Below are positions 43,194 to 52,116 of a stretch of 58,544 bases of DNA, piece by piece. The stretch's first letter is position 1; the number at the start of each line of letters is the position of its first letter. Position numbers and translations under genes: made by a program. Under the pieces are notes generated by a model. That model was not told the DNA's origin. It made no database searches and saw only the letters and a list, made by a program, of their open reading frames with translations. Source of the DNA: Saprospiraceae bacterium. GTDB lineage: Bacteria; Bacteroidota; Bacteroidia; Chitinophagales; Saprospiraceae. Location of the stretch: NCBI GenBank assembly GCA_013002625.1, contig JABDJE010000319.1:1-58544 (forward strand). The letters are read 5' to 3'.

Positions 43194-44192
43194 ATGCAAA
43201 CATCACTAGATATAGAAGCACTCAATCAACAAATCCATTTGGATAGTGCCTTTATCGATGACATAAAGAATGCCGCTTCACAAATCATAGTAGGTCAAGA
43301 GTATATGATTGAAAGGCTCTTGCTAGGTTTACTTTCAAAGGGACACGTTCTTCTTGAAGGATTGCCAGGATTGGCAAAGACACTTGCTATTAAAACTTTG
43401 GCCAGTGCAATCAATGGTGAATTTTCAAGAATACAGTTCACCCCGGATCTATTACCCGCAGATATTGTTGGTACGATGATTTACAATCCAAGTAAGAATG
43501 ATTTTACCGTTAGAAAGGGTCCCATCTTTGCCAACTTTATTTTGGCTGATGAAATAAACAGAGCCCCCGCAAAGGTTCAGTCTGCATTGCTTGAAGCTAT
43601 GCAGGAAAAACAAGTGACTATAGGCAAGTCAACTTTTACACTAGATGAACCTTTTCTTGTGCTTGCAACGCAAAACCCCATAGAGCAAGAAGGAACATAT
43701 CCCCTACCTGAGGCCCAAGTCGACAGATTCATGCTAAAAGTTAAAATTGATTATCCAAAACGGAATGAAGAAAGAGAAATTATCAAACGCTCGATATCTG
43801 GTGTGACCGAAAATGAAGTCCCCGCTGTTGTCAATTCCGACCAGATTTTAAAAGCAAGGCAGTTGGTGCGCAAGGTATATATGGATGAAAAAATTGAAAA
43901 CTATATTCTCGATATTGTTTTTGCGACCAGGGAGCCAGATCAATTTAATCTTTCAAAACTGAAACCACTGATATCATATGGAGGGTCTCCAAGGGCAAGT
44001 ATCAATCTAGCATTGGCATCAAAAGCTCAAGCCTTCCTGAACAGAAGAGGATTTGTGATTCCCGATGACGTAAGAAATGTATGTGCAGATGTGCTAAGGC
44101 ATCGAATTGGTCTGAGCTATGAAGCTGAAGCTGAGAATATTTCTCAAGAGGATATTATAAGCAGTATCATTAATTCAATCGAAGTGCCATAA
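43194..44192 (+). CDS. MoxR-type AAA+ ATPase
   Basis: AAA+ chaperone of the MoxR family, 332 aa. Walker A is LLEGLPGLAKT (about 55-65), Walker B ILADEINRAPAKVQSALLEA, sensor ATQNPIEQEGTYPLPEAQVD. It presumably remodels the VWA-domain membrane proteins encoded downstream. The stop overlaps the next start as TAATG. First gene of a tightly coupled six-gene operon (MoxR, DUF58, BatD-like, BatA, BatB, BatC) with its own -7 box. Confidence 0.94.
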   Translation: MQTSLDIEALNQQIHLDSAFIDDIKNAASQIIVGQEYMIERLLLGLLSKGHVLLEGLPGLAKTLAIKTLASAINGEFSRIQFTPDLLPADIVGTMIYNPSKNDFTVRKGPIFANFILADEINRAPAKVQSALLEAMQEKQVTIGKSTFTLDEPFLVLATQNPIEQEGTYPLPEAQVDRFMLKVKIDYPKRNEEREIIKRSISGVTENEVPAVVNSDQILKARQLVRKVYMDEKIENYILDIVFATREPDQFNLSKLKPLISYGGSPRASINLALASKAQAFLNRRGFVIPDDVRNVCADVLRHRIGLSYEAEAENISQEDIISSIINSIEVP

Positions 44193-45061
44193 TGGATGCC
44201 TCCGAAATATTGAAACGGGTCCGGAAAATTGAAATACGCACAAAAGGATTAAGCAAGCATATATTTTCCGGAGAATATCACAGTGCATTTAAGGGGCGAG
44301 GTATGTCATTTTCGGAGGTGCGCGAATATCAATATGGTGATGACGTGAGAAATATCGACTGGAATGTAACCGCAAGAACGGGCGATCCACATATTAAGGT
44401 ATATGAGGAAGATCGCGAACTCACAGTTATGCTAATGATCGATATCAGCAGGTCCTCTCTTTTTGGTACTATCCAGCAATTTAAAAATGACCTGATAACA
44501 GAAATCTCAGCAATTATTGCTTTTTCGGCCATCACAAATAATGATAAGGTGGGTGCTATTTTGTTTTCGGATCAAGTTGAAAAATATGTTCCGCCCAAGA
44601 AAGGTAAAAAACACATACTCAGAATTATCCGTGAGATCATTTACCATGAAGCTTCAAGTTCTGGTACACAGTTATCGACCGCTTTAAGGTATCTTAATAA
44701 TACGCAGAAGAAACGCACCATCAGCTTTGTTTTGTCAGACTTTGTTGATCATGATTATGAATCTGCCCTATCGGTAGCGAGTAAGCGACACGATATTATC
44801 GGCATGCATATTTACGACCCGTTTGAAAAAGAGTTGCCTAATCTGGGCATTATCAGGGCCAGAGATCCCGAGACGGGAGAAGCTTTAATATTGGATAGTA
44901 GTTCTTCACGTATACGCAATGCACATGCTGCACGGTTCAATAATCATTTCAATTACTTTGATTCAACTTTTAATAAGTGCAGGTCAGATCATTTAAGCAT
45001 CGCTACCAATGATGATCACATAAAACGTTTATTACAATTCTTTAAACGTCGGTCCAAGTGA
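44192..45061 (+). CDS. DUF58 protein of the Bat operon
   Basis: Cytosolic VWA-like DUF58 protein, 289 aa, always found with MoxR ATPases. Family marks: FSEVREYQYGDDVRNIDWN (about residues 42-60) and RTGDPHIKVYEEDRELTV followed by a degenerate MIDAS-like DISRSS. It overlaps both neighbours. The function is not established; in Bacteroides and Leptospira the Bat genes are linked to aerotolerance and envelope stress. Confidence 0.93.
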   Translation: MDASEILKRVRKIEIRTKGLSKHIFSGEYHSAFKGRGMSFSEVREYQYGDDVRNIDWNVTARTGDPHIKVYEEDRELTVMLMIDISRSSLFGTIQQFKNDLITEISAIIAFSAITNNDKVGAILFSDQVEKYVPPKKGKKHILRIIREIIYHEASSSGTQLSTALRYLNNTQKKRTISFVLSDFVDHDYESALSVASKRHDIIGMHIYDPFEKELPNLGIIRARDPETGEALILDSSSSRIRNAHAARFNNHFNYFDSTFNKCRSDHLSIATNDDHIKRLLQFFKRRSK

Positions 45062-46101
45062 GAAGATATTTGATATACATATTGTTGCTCATCATGCTTC
45101 CAATCTGTGGCTACGCCCAAGCACTTGTAGGTCTTGAAATCCAGCCTGATAGTATTTCGATCGGAGAAGAGACACAGTTTATAATCTCAATTCAATATCC
45201 ACAAGATTTCCCTCTGCGCTATATAGACTTAAGCGCCTGGGATAGTTTAGAATTAATGTCAAATCCAACTGGAGAATCCGATTTCAAATATTATGCAGAC
45301 GTCGAATGGAAAGATCAATTTCCAGAAGATTACAGGATTACATTAAAGCCTGAAAATATAATCAGCACAAACGATGGCTATTTGTATAAAGATACTTTCC
45401 CTCTTCGTATATGGGATATAGGTGTGTTTATGCCTGAACCGATAAAGCTCTATGAAAACGACACATTAAGCATCACAAATATCAAGTATCTACAAGCTGG
45501 AATCATAGCTGTGTATCCACCAATGGATATCGAAAACCCCGACACCACGAAACAAATTCTACCATTAGAAGACATTGTACTTGAAGAAGATACCCTTGAG
45601 GATTATATCCATATTATTTATGGTCTGGCTCTATTATTTGGCATCGTGCTCTTTGTATATCTATACAGGAAATTCACAAAAGCCAAAGAAGCATCTGAAT
45701 TGGAACAAGCTGAAAAAGAAATTATCCCGGCCCATATAATTGCACTGGAAGCCTTAGACAAGCTTGAATCTAAACAGTTATGGCTAAATAATAAGGAAAA
45801 AGAGCATCAATCTGAATTGACCTATATTCTTCGCGCCTATCTGGAAAACCAATTCGGAATCCCCGCTCTGGAATCAACAACAGATGAAATTAAAAGAGCG
45901 TTGAATCAGGTCAATTGGGATGTTGTAAGGATTAATGATGTCAATGAAATTCTGCAAATTGCAGATTTGGTCAAGTTTGCAAAAGCGAAACCTGACGAAG
46001 ATATTCATCAGGCATTTCTGGATAGAACCAGACAATTGGTGACCGACACAAGTTCAGAGCTTGAGGAATTGAATGATCAAAAAGCAGATGATGATGAATA
46101 G
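45058..46101 (+). CDS. BatD-like membrane protein (unknown), GTG start
   Basis: A 347-residue protein starting at a GTG that overlaps the DUF58 stop (GTGA). It has a signal peptide (IYILLLIMLPICGYAQ), a periplasmic beta-rich part (up to about 180, with LVGLEIQPDSISIGEETQF like the start of BatD-type Ig domains), one TM near 184-204 (IIYGLALLFGIVLFVYLY) and a cytosolic helical tail. The tail (YILRAYLENQFGIPALESTT) resembles the DUF4381 tails seen beside MoxR operons. It is much shorter than canonical BatD. Confidence 0.78.
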   Translation: MRRYLIYILLLIMLPICGYAQALVGLEIQPDSISIGEETQFIISIQYPQDFPLRYIDLSAWDSLELMSNPTGESDFKYYADVEWKDQFPEDYRITLKPENIISTNDGYLYKDTFPLRIWDIGVFMPEPIKLYENDTLSITNIKYLQAGIIAVYPPMDIENPDTTKQILPLEDIVLEEDTLEDYIHIIYGLALLFGIVLFVYLYRKFTKAKEASELEQAEKEIIPAHIIALEALDKLESKQLWLNNKEKEHQSELTYILRAYLENQFGIPALESTTDEIKRALNQVNWDVVRINDVNEILQIADLVKFAKAKPDEDIHQAFLDRTRQLVTDTSSELEELNDQKADDDE

Positions 46102-47086
46102 CTTTGAATTTCAACATCCCTGGTTTTTCTTACTATTTATAATCATTGCAATAATGATATGGCAGCAATATTTTAAGCCATCAAAGATGGTCGAAATTGC
46201 TGTCCCTGGAGTGCGTGAACTTAAATACAAATATTCTTTAAAATCACTTTTATTTAAATACTTGCCCCTATTAAGAATATTGGCACTCAGTGCTTTCATC
46301 TTTGCTCTTGCCAGACCGCAATCAGTTTTAAAGGAAGAGGAAGTCAAGGCTGAAGGTATTGACATCATGCTTGTAATGGACCTCTCAAGTTCAATGCTTG
46401 CAAGGGATTTTGATCCGGATAGGTTAACGGTGAGCAAACAAATGGCTCAAGATTTTATTGACAAAAGAAGCTATGACAGAATAGGGCTTGTGGTTTTTGC
46501 CGGTGAAAGTTTTACGCAAAGCCCACTGACTACAGATCATCGTGTACTGAAAAATTTTCTAGGCCAGCTCGAATCCGGATTATTGGATGATGGTACAGCA
46601 ATCGGTATGGGTTTGGCTTCAGCCGTAAACAGATTAAAAGAAAGTGAAGCTAAAAGCAAGGTTGTGATTCTTTTAACAGATGGTGTTAATAATGCAGGAT
46701 ATATCAAACCCATGACGGCTGCAGAAATTGCCAAATCAATGGGTGTTAAAGTGTATACAATTGGTGTAGGCTCAATGGGTAATGCCATTTCACCAACCAG
46801 GCGAAGAAGTGATGGTGTATATGTTTTTGCAAATACGCGCGTTGAAATTGATGAAGCTTTACTTACAGAAATTTCAAAGCTAACAGGCGGTCAATATTTT
46901 CGAGCAACAGATGAAGCAAGTCTACAAAGTATATATGAGCAAATTGATCAATTTGAAAAAACCGAAATTGAAGTCTCAGTATTTAAAAGATATTCCGAAG
47001 AGTTCAGGTTCTTTTTATTCATTGGACTTATTTGTCTGATACTTGAGTGGCTTTTTAAAAATACAATTTTGAGATCCGTACCATAG
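46094..47086 (+). CDS. batA: BatA VWA-domain membrane protein
   Basis: Membrane protein with two N-terminal TMs (about residues 6-20 and 57-72), a VWA domain with MIDAS DLSSSM (in DIMLVMDLSSSMLARDF), and a C-terminal TM. The start is placed at the ATG at 46094 (MNSFEFQHPWFFLLF), which matches the usual BatA N-terminus and overlaps the previous gene by 8 bp; nearby in-frame ATGs at 46073, 46088 and 46091 are alternatives. MIDAS presence suggests divalent-metal-dependent protein contacts. BatB follows 4 bp later with the same fold. Confidence 0.92.
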   Translation: MNSFEFQHPWFFLLFIIIAIMIWQQYFKPSKMVEIAVPGVRELKYKYSLKSLLFKYLPLLRILALSAFIFALARPQSVLKEEEVKAEGIDIMLVMDLSSSMLARDFDPDRLTVSKQMAQDFIDKRSYDRIGLVVFAGESFTQSPLTTDHRVLKNFLGQLESGLLDDGTAIGMGLASAVNRLKESEAKSKVVILLTDGVNNAGYIKPMTAAEIAKSMGVKVYTIGVGSMGNAISPTRRRSDGVYVFANTRVEIDEALLTEISKLTGGQYFRATDEASLQSIYEQIDQFEKTEIEVSVFKRYSEEFRFFLFIGLICLILEWLFKNTILRSVP

Positions 47087-47090
47087 CATT

Positions 47091-48119
47091 ATGTTTCAAT
47101 TTGAAGAATATCAAATATTATGGTTTCTACTTTTACTGCCCCTGGCAGTAGGTTGGTTTGCTATTGTTCAATTTCTCAAAAAGAAAGCCATCAAGAAACA
47201 CACCGACCTCAAGGTCTTTAGACGTTTATATCAAGGATGGTCGGAAAAGCTGGAATGGTTAAAGGTATTATTTGTAATCACAGGAATTGGTCTGGCAATT
47301 GTGGCTTGGTCTAATCCACAATGGGGAACACGCAAAGAAAAAGTAAAAGCGCAGAGTTCGGATGTCATCATTGCTCTGGACATATCACAATCTATGCTGG
47401 CAGAAGACATTTCCCCCAACAGGATGGAAAGGTCCAAAAGATTTGTTTCTGAATTAATAAACGCACTAAGAACTGAACGCATCGGCTTGGTGTTTTTCGC
47501 TGGTGGGGCATATTTGCAAATGCCATTAAGCTCTGACTATGCCTCAGCAAAATTATTTGTCCAATCAGCCAATCCACAACAGGCAGGAACGCAAGGTACC
47601 GTTATCGCCGACGCGATAAAATTATCTGAACAGGTCTTTGGCCAAGACAACCCAACGCAGAAGGCACTCATTATTATATCAGATGGTGAAAATCATGATA
47701 CCGAAGCTATAGAAGCTGCCAAAGCTGCTAATTCAAAAGGTACATTTGTATTTACCCTCGGTATCGGTAGTGATGAAGGGGCCTACATTCCTGTAATTGA
47801 ACGTGGTAAAAAGGTCTATAAAAAAGATAACAATGGCGTTATTGTAAAATCAATCTTAAATAAACAATTGTTGCAAGATATCGCCGAAGCTGGGGGTGGC
47901 GAATTCTATATGATTGATCAGACATTAAGCGCAGTTGAAAATCTCAAGTCTGAAATTGCACGACTTGAAAAACAAGAGGTAGAACAAAAATCATTTACGG
48001 ATTACAACAGCTATTTCCAATATTTCTTATTACTGGGCTGGATTCTCCTCGTACTTGAATTCTTCATTCCTAATAAGTTTAAAAACAAGAACAAATGGAA
48101 AGAAAGATTGAGTTTATAA
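47091..48119 (+). CDS. batB: BatB VWA-domain membrane protein
   Basis: Paralogue of BatA, 342 aa: FEEYQILWFLLLLPLAVGWF N-terminal TM, second TM near 60-77, VWA domain with intact MIDAS DISQSM (VIIALDISQSMLAED) and the TPNSD-type later residues (SDGENHD), C-terminal TM (FLLLGWILLVLEFFI). It overlaps the TPR gene by 25 bp. Likely forms a membrane complex with BatA, BatC and the MoxR ATPase. Confidence 0.93.
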   Translation: MFQFEEYQILWFLLLLPLAVGWFAIVQFLKKKAIKKHTDLKVFRRLYQGWSEKLEWLKVLFVITGIGLAIVAWSNPQWGTRKEKVKAQSSDVIIALDISQSMLAEDISPNRMERSKRFVSELINALRTERIGLVFFAGGAYLQMPLSSDYASAKLFVQSANPQQAGTQGTVIADAIKLSEQVFGQDNPTQKALIIISDGENHDTEAIEAAKAANSKGTFVFTLGIGSDEGAYIPVIERGKKVYKKDNNGVIVKSILNKQLLQDIAEAGGGEFYMIDQTLSAVENLKSEIARLEKQEVEQKSFTDYNSYFQYFLLLGWILLVLEFFIPNKFKNKNKWKERLSL

Positions 48120-48871
48120 TTAAAATATATGTTCTGTTGGCTTTAGTCCTTCTTACTTCAGGATCTGTTGAATGTCAGACTACTCATGATTTACTTAAAG
48201 CTGGCGATGCCAACTACAAGGCGGAAGACTTTCAACAAGCAGAAATATACTATCGTAAGGCAGATAACCAGAACGCAAAATATTCCTCCAAGTTCAACTT
48301 AGGGAATAGTATATATAAGCAAGGTAGATATGAGGAATCTGTAGAATTCTATGACGCCTCCACCAGCAAAGCAAAAACTGCAGAAGAGGTATCAAATGCC
48401 TATTATAATAAAGGCAATGCCTTATTTGAACAACAACAATTTTATAAAGCTGTTGATGCCTACAAAGAGGCCATTAAAACAAACCCGTCAAATAAAAAAG
48501 CACAATATAATCTTGCTGTGACAAAGGAAATCATAAAGCAAATTCAACAGCAACAACAGGAGCAAGAGCAAAACCAAGAGGAGAATGAAGAGAATTCTGA
48601 AAACCAGGATAAGGAAAATCAGAACAATGAAGAGCAACAATCCGGCGAGTCGGAACAGAATAATGAAGAGCAACAAGAACAAGATTCTGAGAAACAGGAC
48701 AGCTCAATTCAAAATCAAAATAGTTTTGATTCAACACGATTAGAGAAGCAATCATTGGATAGTCTTGATGCAGCCAAACTTCTTCAGATTATTCAAAGTG
48801 AAGAACAGAAGGTCCAAGAGAAGATGCGCAAGTTCAATTCAAACCGTAAAAAACAAGAAAAAGATTGGTAG
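48095..48871 (+). CDS. BatC-like TPR protein with Gln/Glu/Asn-rich segment
   Basis: A 258-residue exported protein: signal peptide (IIKIYVLLALVLLTSGSVEC), then three TPR repeats (AGDANYKAEDFQQAEIYYRK, FNLGNSIYKQGRYEESVEFY, YYNKGNALFEQQQFYKAVDA), a low-complexity stretch of about 60 residues (148-210) rich in Q, E, N and S, and a short charged helical end. The cysteine in the leader could make it a lipoprotein, but the lipobox is weak. It overlaps batB by 25 bp and ends the operon. The stretch after the stop holds a widely spaced inverted repeat (48876-48883 with 48932-48939) and no clear terminator. Confidence 0.87.
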   Translation: MERKIEFIIKIYVLLALVLLTSGSVECQTTHDLLKAGDANYKAEDFQQAEIYYRKADNQNAKYSSKFNLGNSIYKQGRYEESVEFYDASTSKAKTAEEVSNAYYNKGNALFEQQQFYKAVDAYKEAIKTNPSNKKAQYNLAVTKEIIKQIQQQQQEQEQNQEENEENSENQDKENQNNEEQQSGESEQNNEEQQEQDSEKQDSSIQNQNSFDSTRLEKQSLDSLDAAKLLQIIQSEEQKVQEKMRKFNSNRKKQEKDW

Positions 48872-49023
48872 GCATATCTAGGTTATGATTTAATAATTAG
48901 ACAAAGTCATTCATAATTTTAAATAAATTTTACCTAGATTCTCAGTTCAATATTCTGGAATTTGCCTCATCAATCTGCAGTTCCACCTTATTGATCAGTT
49001 AAGTGTGTTAAATCAAATAATTA

Positions 49024-49986
49024 ATGTCTATACCTACAATTCTCGTCATTGATGATCAAGCAACTGACAGATTGATCTATCGACGATTTCTTGGTGAGCA
49101 TTATTATCGGTTTTTAGAATTGAATAGTGGCGCACAAGTTCTTGAATATCTTTCCGAAAATACAATAGATCTAATATTACTGGATTGGCAAATGCCAAAG
49201 GTGGATGGCCTCGAAACACTTAAAGCGATAAGACGAGGACCAGATTACACGCATATTCCTATCATAGTCATTACAGGAAAGGATGATTCAGAAAGTCTGG
49301 AATTGGCCTTCAATTTTGGATGCACTGATTATATAAGAAAACCAGTTGATAAAATTGAACTTGCTGCACGGGTGCAAAATGTCATGGAACTGAATAAATC
49401 CCAGGAAACCTTAATCCAACAATCAAAGGAATTACTTCGGCTTTATAAAATTATTCAGGATCAGAAGTATACGCTTGAGGAAAGTCTGGGATTTAAGCGC
49501 GCAGCAATTGAAGCACATGAAGAAAAGATAACAGCTGAAAAGGAAATATTGGAACGGGATATCAAGACATTAAGCCTTCAGATTAGTAAGACAATCAATC
49601 ATGTACGTCAAATCAAACAAGTGGTTCAGGAACTTCTCAATGCTGCCAATAAAAATGGCCAGCATGAATCCATTATTGATGGGTTGAAAACCGTAGAGAA
49701 ATCTATTAATAAAATTATCTCCAACAACCAAAGTAACCTCGAGGTTAAACGTATAATTGAAATTTCAGATAAAGATTTGAATCGCAAACTATTAAGCATA
49801 AATCCAAAATTGACCAACCTGGAATTACGACACTGTAATTACCTCAATATGAACTTATCCAATCATGAAATTGCGGATATTATGAATGTGGAACTGAAGA
49901 GTCTGCAGATGAGCCGATACAGAATCAAGAAAAAACTACAAATCGAATCCGATAAAACACTGCGCGAATTTATACTCTCGATTTGA
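49024..49986 (+). CDS. response regulator with coiled coil and C-terminal HTH
   Basis: A 320-residue regulator. The receiver domain (1-120) keeps VIDDQ (D10-D11), phospho-acceptor D54 in LLDWQMPKVDG, ITGK and the lysine in YIRKPVD. A coiled coil (about 130-215) leads to a C-terminal helix-turn-helix of the LuxR-like Bacteroidota type (LTNLELRHCNYLNMNLSNHE and ADIMNVELKSLQMSRYRIKK, 267-305). No histidine kinase is adjacent, so it is an orphan. The domain mix (receiver-coil-HTH) suggests signal-driven dimerisation and DNA binding. Its own promoter is not identified. Confidence 0.88.
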   Translation: MSIPTILVIDDQATDRLIYRRFLGEHYYRFLELNSGAQVLEYLSENTIDLILLDWQMPKVDGLETLKAIRRGPDYTHIPIIVITGKDDSESLELAFNFGCTDYIRKPVDKIELAARVQNVMELNKSQETLIQQSKELLRLYKIIQDQKYTLEESLGFKRAAIEAHEEKITAEKEILERDIKTLSLQISKTINHVRQIKQVVQELLNAANKNGQHESIIDGLKTVEKSINKIISNNQSNLEVKRIIEISDKDLNRKLLSINPKLTNLELRHCNYLNMNLSNHEIADIMNVELKSLQMSRYRIKKKLQIESDKTLREFILSI

Positions 49987-50295
49987 TTAAAATAAATAGG
50001 ACTGACTAAAAAAGTCAGCCCTACCTCTAACACCCTTAAATATACTACCGCCCAACCTTACCTGTAGATAAAGTTGATGCTGTAATTTTATGCAAATTAA
50101 TCAAACTGAAATCAGGAAGACTTTACACTTACCATATAAGTCCTCTACAAAAGCTATACAAATGAGCTTGCCGTAGTGATTTTAAGTTCTAAAATCGGGC
50201 CTTTATCCCTCAAAATGAATTTTTTATACATTAAATGATGTCATAATGTGTTTCATACTCCTCTCCTTTGCCAGAATTGAACGCACGCAAGCAAT
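49987..50295. other. gene-free spacer between the response regulator and cytochrome genes
   Basis: About 310 bp with no convincing gene. A hairpin lies near its left end: CTGACT (50002-50007) with AGTCAG (50013-50018), extendable outward by AGG and CCT with one A-C mismatch. It lacks a T-run on the forward strand, so it is at best a weak terminator for the regulator gene. The rest is A+T-rich without repeats. Confidence 0.6.
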
Positions 50296-50805
50296 TCAGT
50301 CTAAAGAAAGTGTATACCATTCAATGGAGGCCATATCAAGGTTCGGTCTTCGGCCTGTCTCTTTAGGCGCGTAGTGCTTGGCTAGATAGTCGAGAATTTG
50401 GGGCTCCTTGTCCCCCAGATCAGCTAGACCCTGCGTTGCTTGCATCCACCTGATGATTTCCAACCAACCCTCTTTTGTAGCCCTGTTCTGAATAATTAAT
50501 TGAGCAGAATGACAAGTTACGCATGCCGATCTTACAACTTGAAAATTGTCATCATAAGCCAAACCTGTTGCAACATGAATTCCATTTTCAACTTTATCAA
50601 AATCATCTTCCTCAAGTACTATTGCTTGCTTATTCTGTGCAGCGCGTGCTTCGTGAAATTCGATGTCATCTTTGAAAGCGATATAAAAAAAGAAAATTAT
50701 AATCGAAATGAGGATAACGGAAACAGCAGTTATAAGCAATCCAATTGATCGATAAAATTCAATATCGATTAAGGTGTCCTTATCCTGCTTCGGTTTATTG
50801 CTCAT
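50296..50805 (-). CDS. membrane-anchored monohaem cytochrome c (sulfite dehydrogenase partner)
   Basis: A 169-residue protein with one N-terminal TM anchor (GLLITAVSVILISIIIFFFYI, about 22-42) and a single haem c motif CVTCH (95-99) in the exported part. This fits a cytochrome subunit that takes electrons from the sulfite oxidase encoded just upstream, as SorB does for SorA. It is the last gene of the leftward operon, 6 bp after the sulfite oxidase gene. The axial Met ligand is not obvious from sequence, although MQATQ and WMQ in the tail are candidates. Confidence 0.82.
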   Translation of the reverse strand: MSNKPKQDKDTLIDIEFYRSIGLLITAVSVILISIIIFFFYIAFKDDIEFHEARAAQNKQAIVLEEDDFDKVENGIHVATGLAYDDNFQVVRSACVTCHSAQLIIQNRATKEGWLEIIRWMQATQGLADLGDKEPQILDYLAKHYAPKETGRRPNLDMASIEWYTLSLD

Positions 50806-50811
50806 TCTTGC

Positions 50812-52110
50812 TTATATAACTTTTACAGCAATTCTATGACAAGCATTATTCAAATATCCCCGCGGGTTCCATCCGGGAAGGAGCATAGGTTGGCTTTCTC
50901 CTTTATCGTCTGTAGCCTTTGCCCATACTTCATAATAGCCCTTATCGGGAAATTTCAATTTGCCTTCAAAATGCTGCCAAGCAAATTTATTGACAGCTTT
51001 GGTCAGATTACATGGCTGCCATGTCTTTCCAAAATCAATCGATAGGGCCATTGTCTGAACATTTCTTTCACCAGCCCAAGCATGCCCCTTGATTGGAAGT
51101 GTATCCCCCAATTTGATTGTGGCACCTGTTTTAGGGTAGGTTATAAGAGATTTTACAGGCATCTGCTCGATAATGCACATATCCTCATCTGCAACTTTAC
51201 TGCCCGGTGCAACGGGTTTACATGGCACGCGGTAGGATTGTCCTCCCATTTTACTGCCATCATGTATCCGGTCTCTAACTGAGATTCCAGTCAACCATTT
51301 TCCTGAGCATGATGCAGGATATCCTCCAATCACCAATCTCAATGGATAACCATTCAAAACGGGTAAATCTTCGCCATTCATAGCCCAGGCAATAATCGTT
51401 TCTGGTTCCATGGCTTTTTCAATCGGGACGCCTCTTGAAATTACCTCCTTGTTAGGATCGCCACTTAAATGCAGATCAGCACCATGATATCCAATGTAGA
51501 CGGCATTGTTTTTAATACCAACATCCTCTAATACATCTCTCAAACGGACGCCTGTCCATTCGGCGCAACCTACGGCTCCAACAGTCCATTGGTTGCCTTT
51601 TGCAGGTGGGTTAAATTCTTGCCGACCATTGCCCCCGCATTCAAGAGTAATCTGATAACGCACATTTTCAAATCGCGTTTTTAATTCCTGAAGAGCATAA
51701 GTCTTCGTTCTGGATACCGCTTCTCCGTCAATAGTAAGTTTCCAAGTGTCTGCATTTATATTGGTAGGAACCAACCCATTGTTACGAACAAAAAATAAAT
51801 CTGCAGGTGTAACCAAATCCTTGAGAAGGTGTGCTGGAGTCTCAGCATTTATAGGCCTGTCATTCAATACACGCATGCCGGGGTGCTTTCCTTCAATTTG
51901 AGACAACAAACTTTTAAGTTGAGCGTGTTGGTTTAAATTCAAACTAGAACTCCCATTCAGAAGATGCGCCCCAATGGCCAGTTGTATTGCGGAAAGACTT
52001 GAGTTTTTAAGAAAACGTCGCCGCCCTTGCATCAATGCCCTACTCCGCTCATTTCTCTCTTCTGATGAATTGCCTGTTTTTTTTATTTCCTTTGGCCTTT
52101 TCATATCCAT
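50812..52110 (-). CDS. Tat-exported molybdopterin sulfite oxidase/dehydrogenase
   Basis: Sulfite oxidase family enzyme of 432 aa. A twin-arginine leader (GRRRFLKNSSLSAIQLAIGA, residues 29-48) points to folded export. The Moco domain shows ITLECGGNGRQEF with the likely Mo-ligand Cys158, GAVGCAEWTGVRLRDVL, YIGYHGADLH and PVLNGYPLRLVIGGYP. The C-terminal half (TYPKTGATIKLGDTLPIKGHAWAG) is the Ig-like dimer domain. It should oxidise sulfite to sulfate in the periplasm, passing electrons to the cytochrome encoded 6 bp downstream. Met1 or Met27 could be the start; Met27 sits just before the Tat motif. Confidence 0.9.
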   Translation of the reverse strand: MDMKRPKEIKKTGNSSEERNERSRALMQGRRRFLKNSSLSAIQLAIGAHLLNGSSSLNLNQHAQLKSLLSQIEGKHPGMRVLNDRPINAETPAHLLKDLVTPADLFFVRNNGLVPTNINADTWKLTIDGEAVSRTKTYALQELKTRFENVRYQITLECGGNGRQEFNPPAKGNQWTVGAVGCAEWTGVRLRDVLEDVGIKNNAVYIGYHGADLHLSGDPNKEVISRGVPIEKAMEPETIIAWAMNGEDLPVLNGYPLRLVIGGYPASCSGKWLTGISVRDRIHDGSKMGGQSYRVPCKPVAPGSKVADEDMCIIEQMPVKSLITYPKTGATIKLGDTLPIKGHAWAGERNVQTMALSIDFGKTWQPCNLTKAVNKFAWQHFEGKLKFPDKGYYEVWAKATDDKGESQPMLLPGWNPRGYLNNACHRIAVKVI

Positions 52111-52116
52111 TTATAT

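Noticed and set aside
48488..48755. Long leucine-rich reverse-strand reading frames under the TPR gene
   Set aside because: They are the antisense of the Q/E/N-rich codons of the TPR protein, so the hydrophobic run is an artefact of low-complexity CAA/GAA codons.
50002..50018. Hairpin after the response regulator as a full rho-independent terminator
   Set aside because: The stem has a mismatch in its extension and no T-run follows on the forward strand, so it is kept only as a spacer note.
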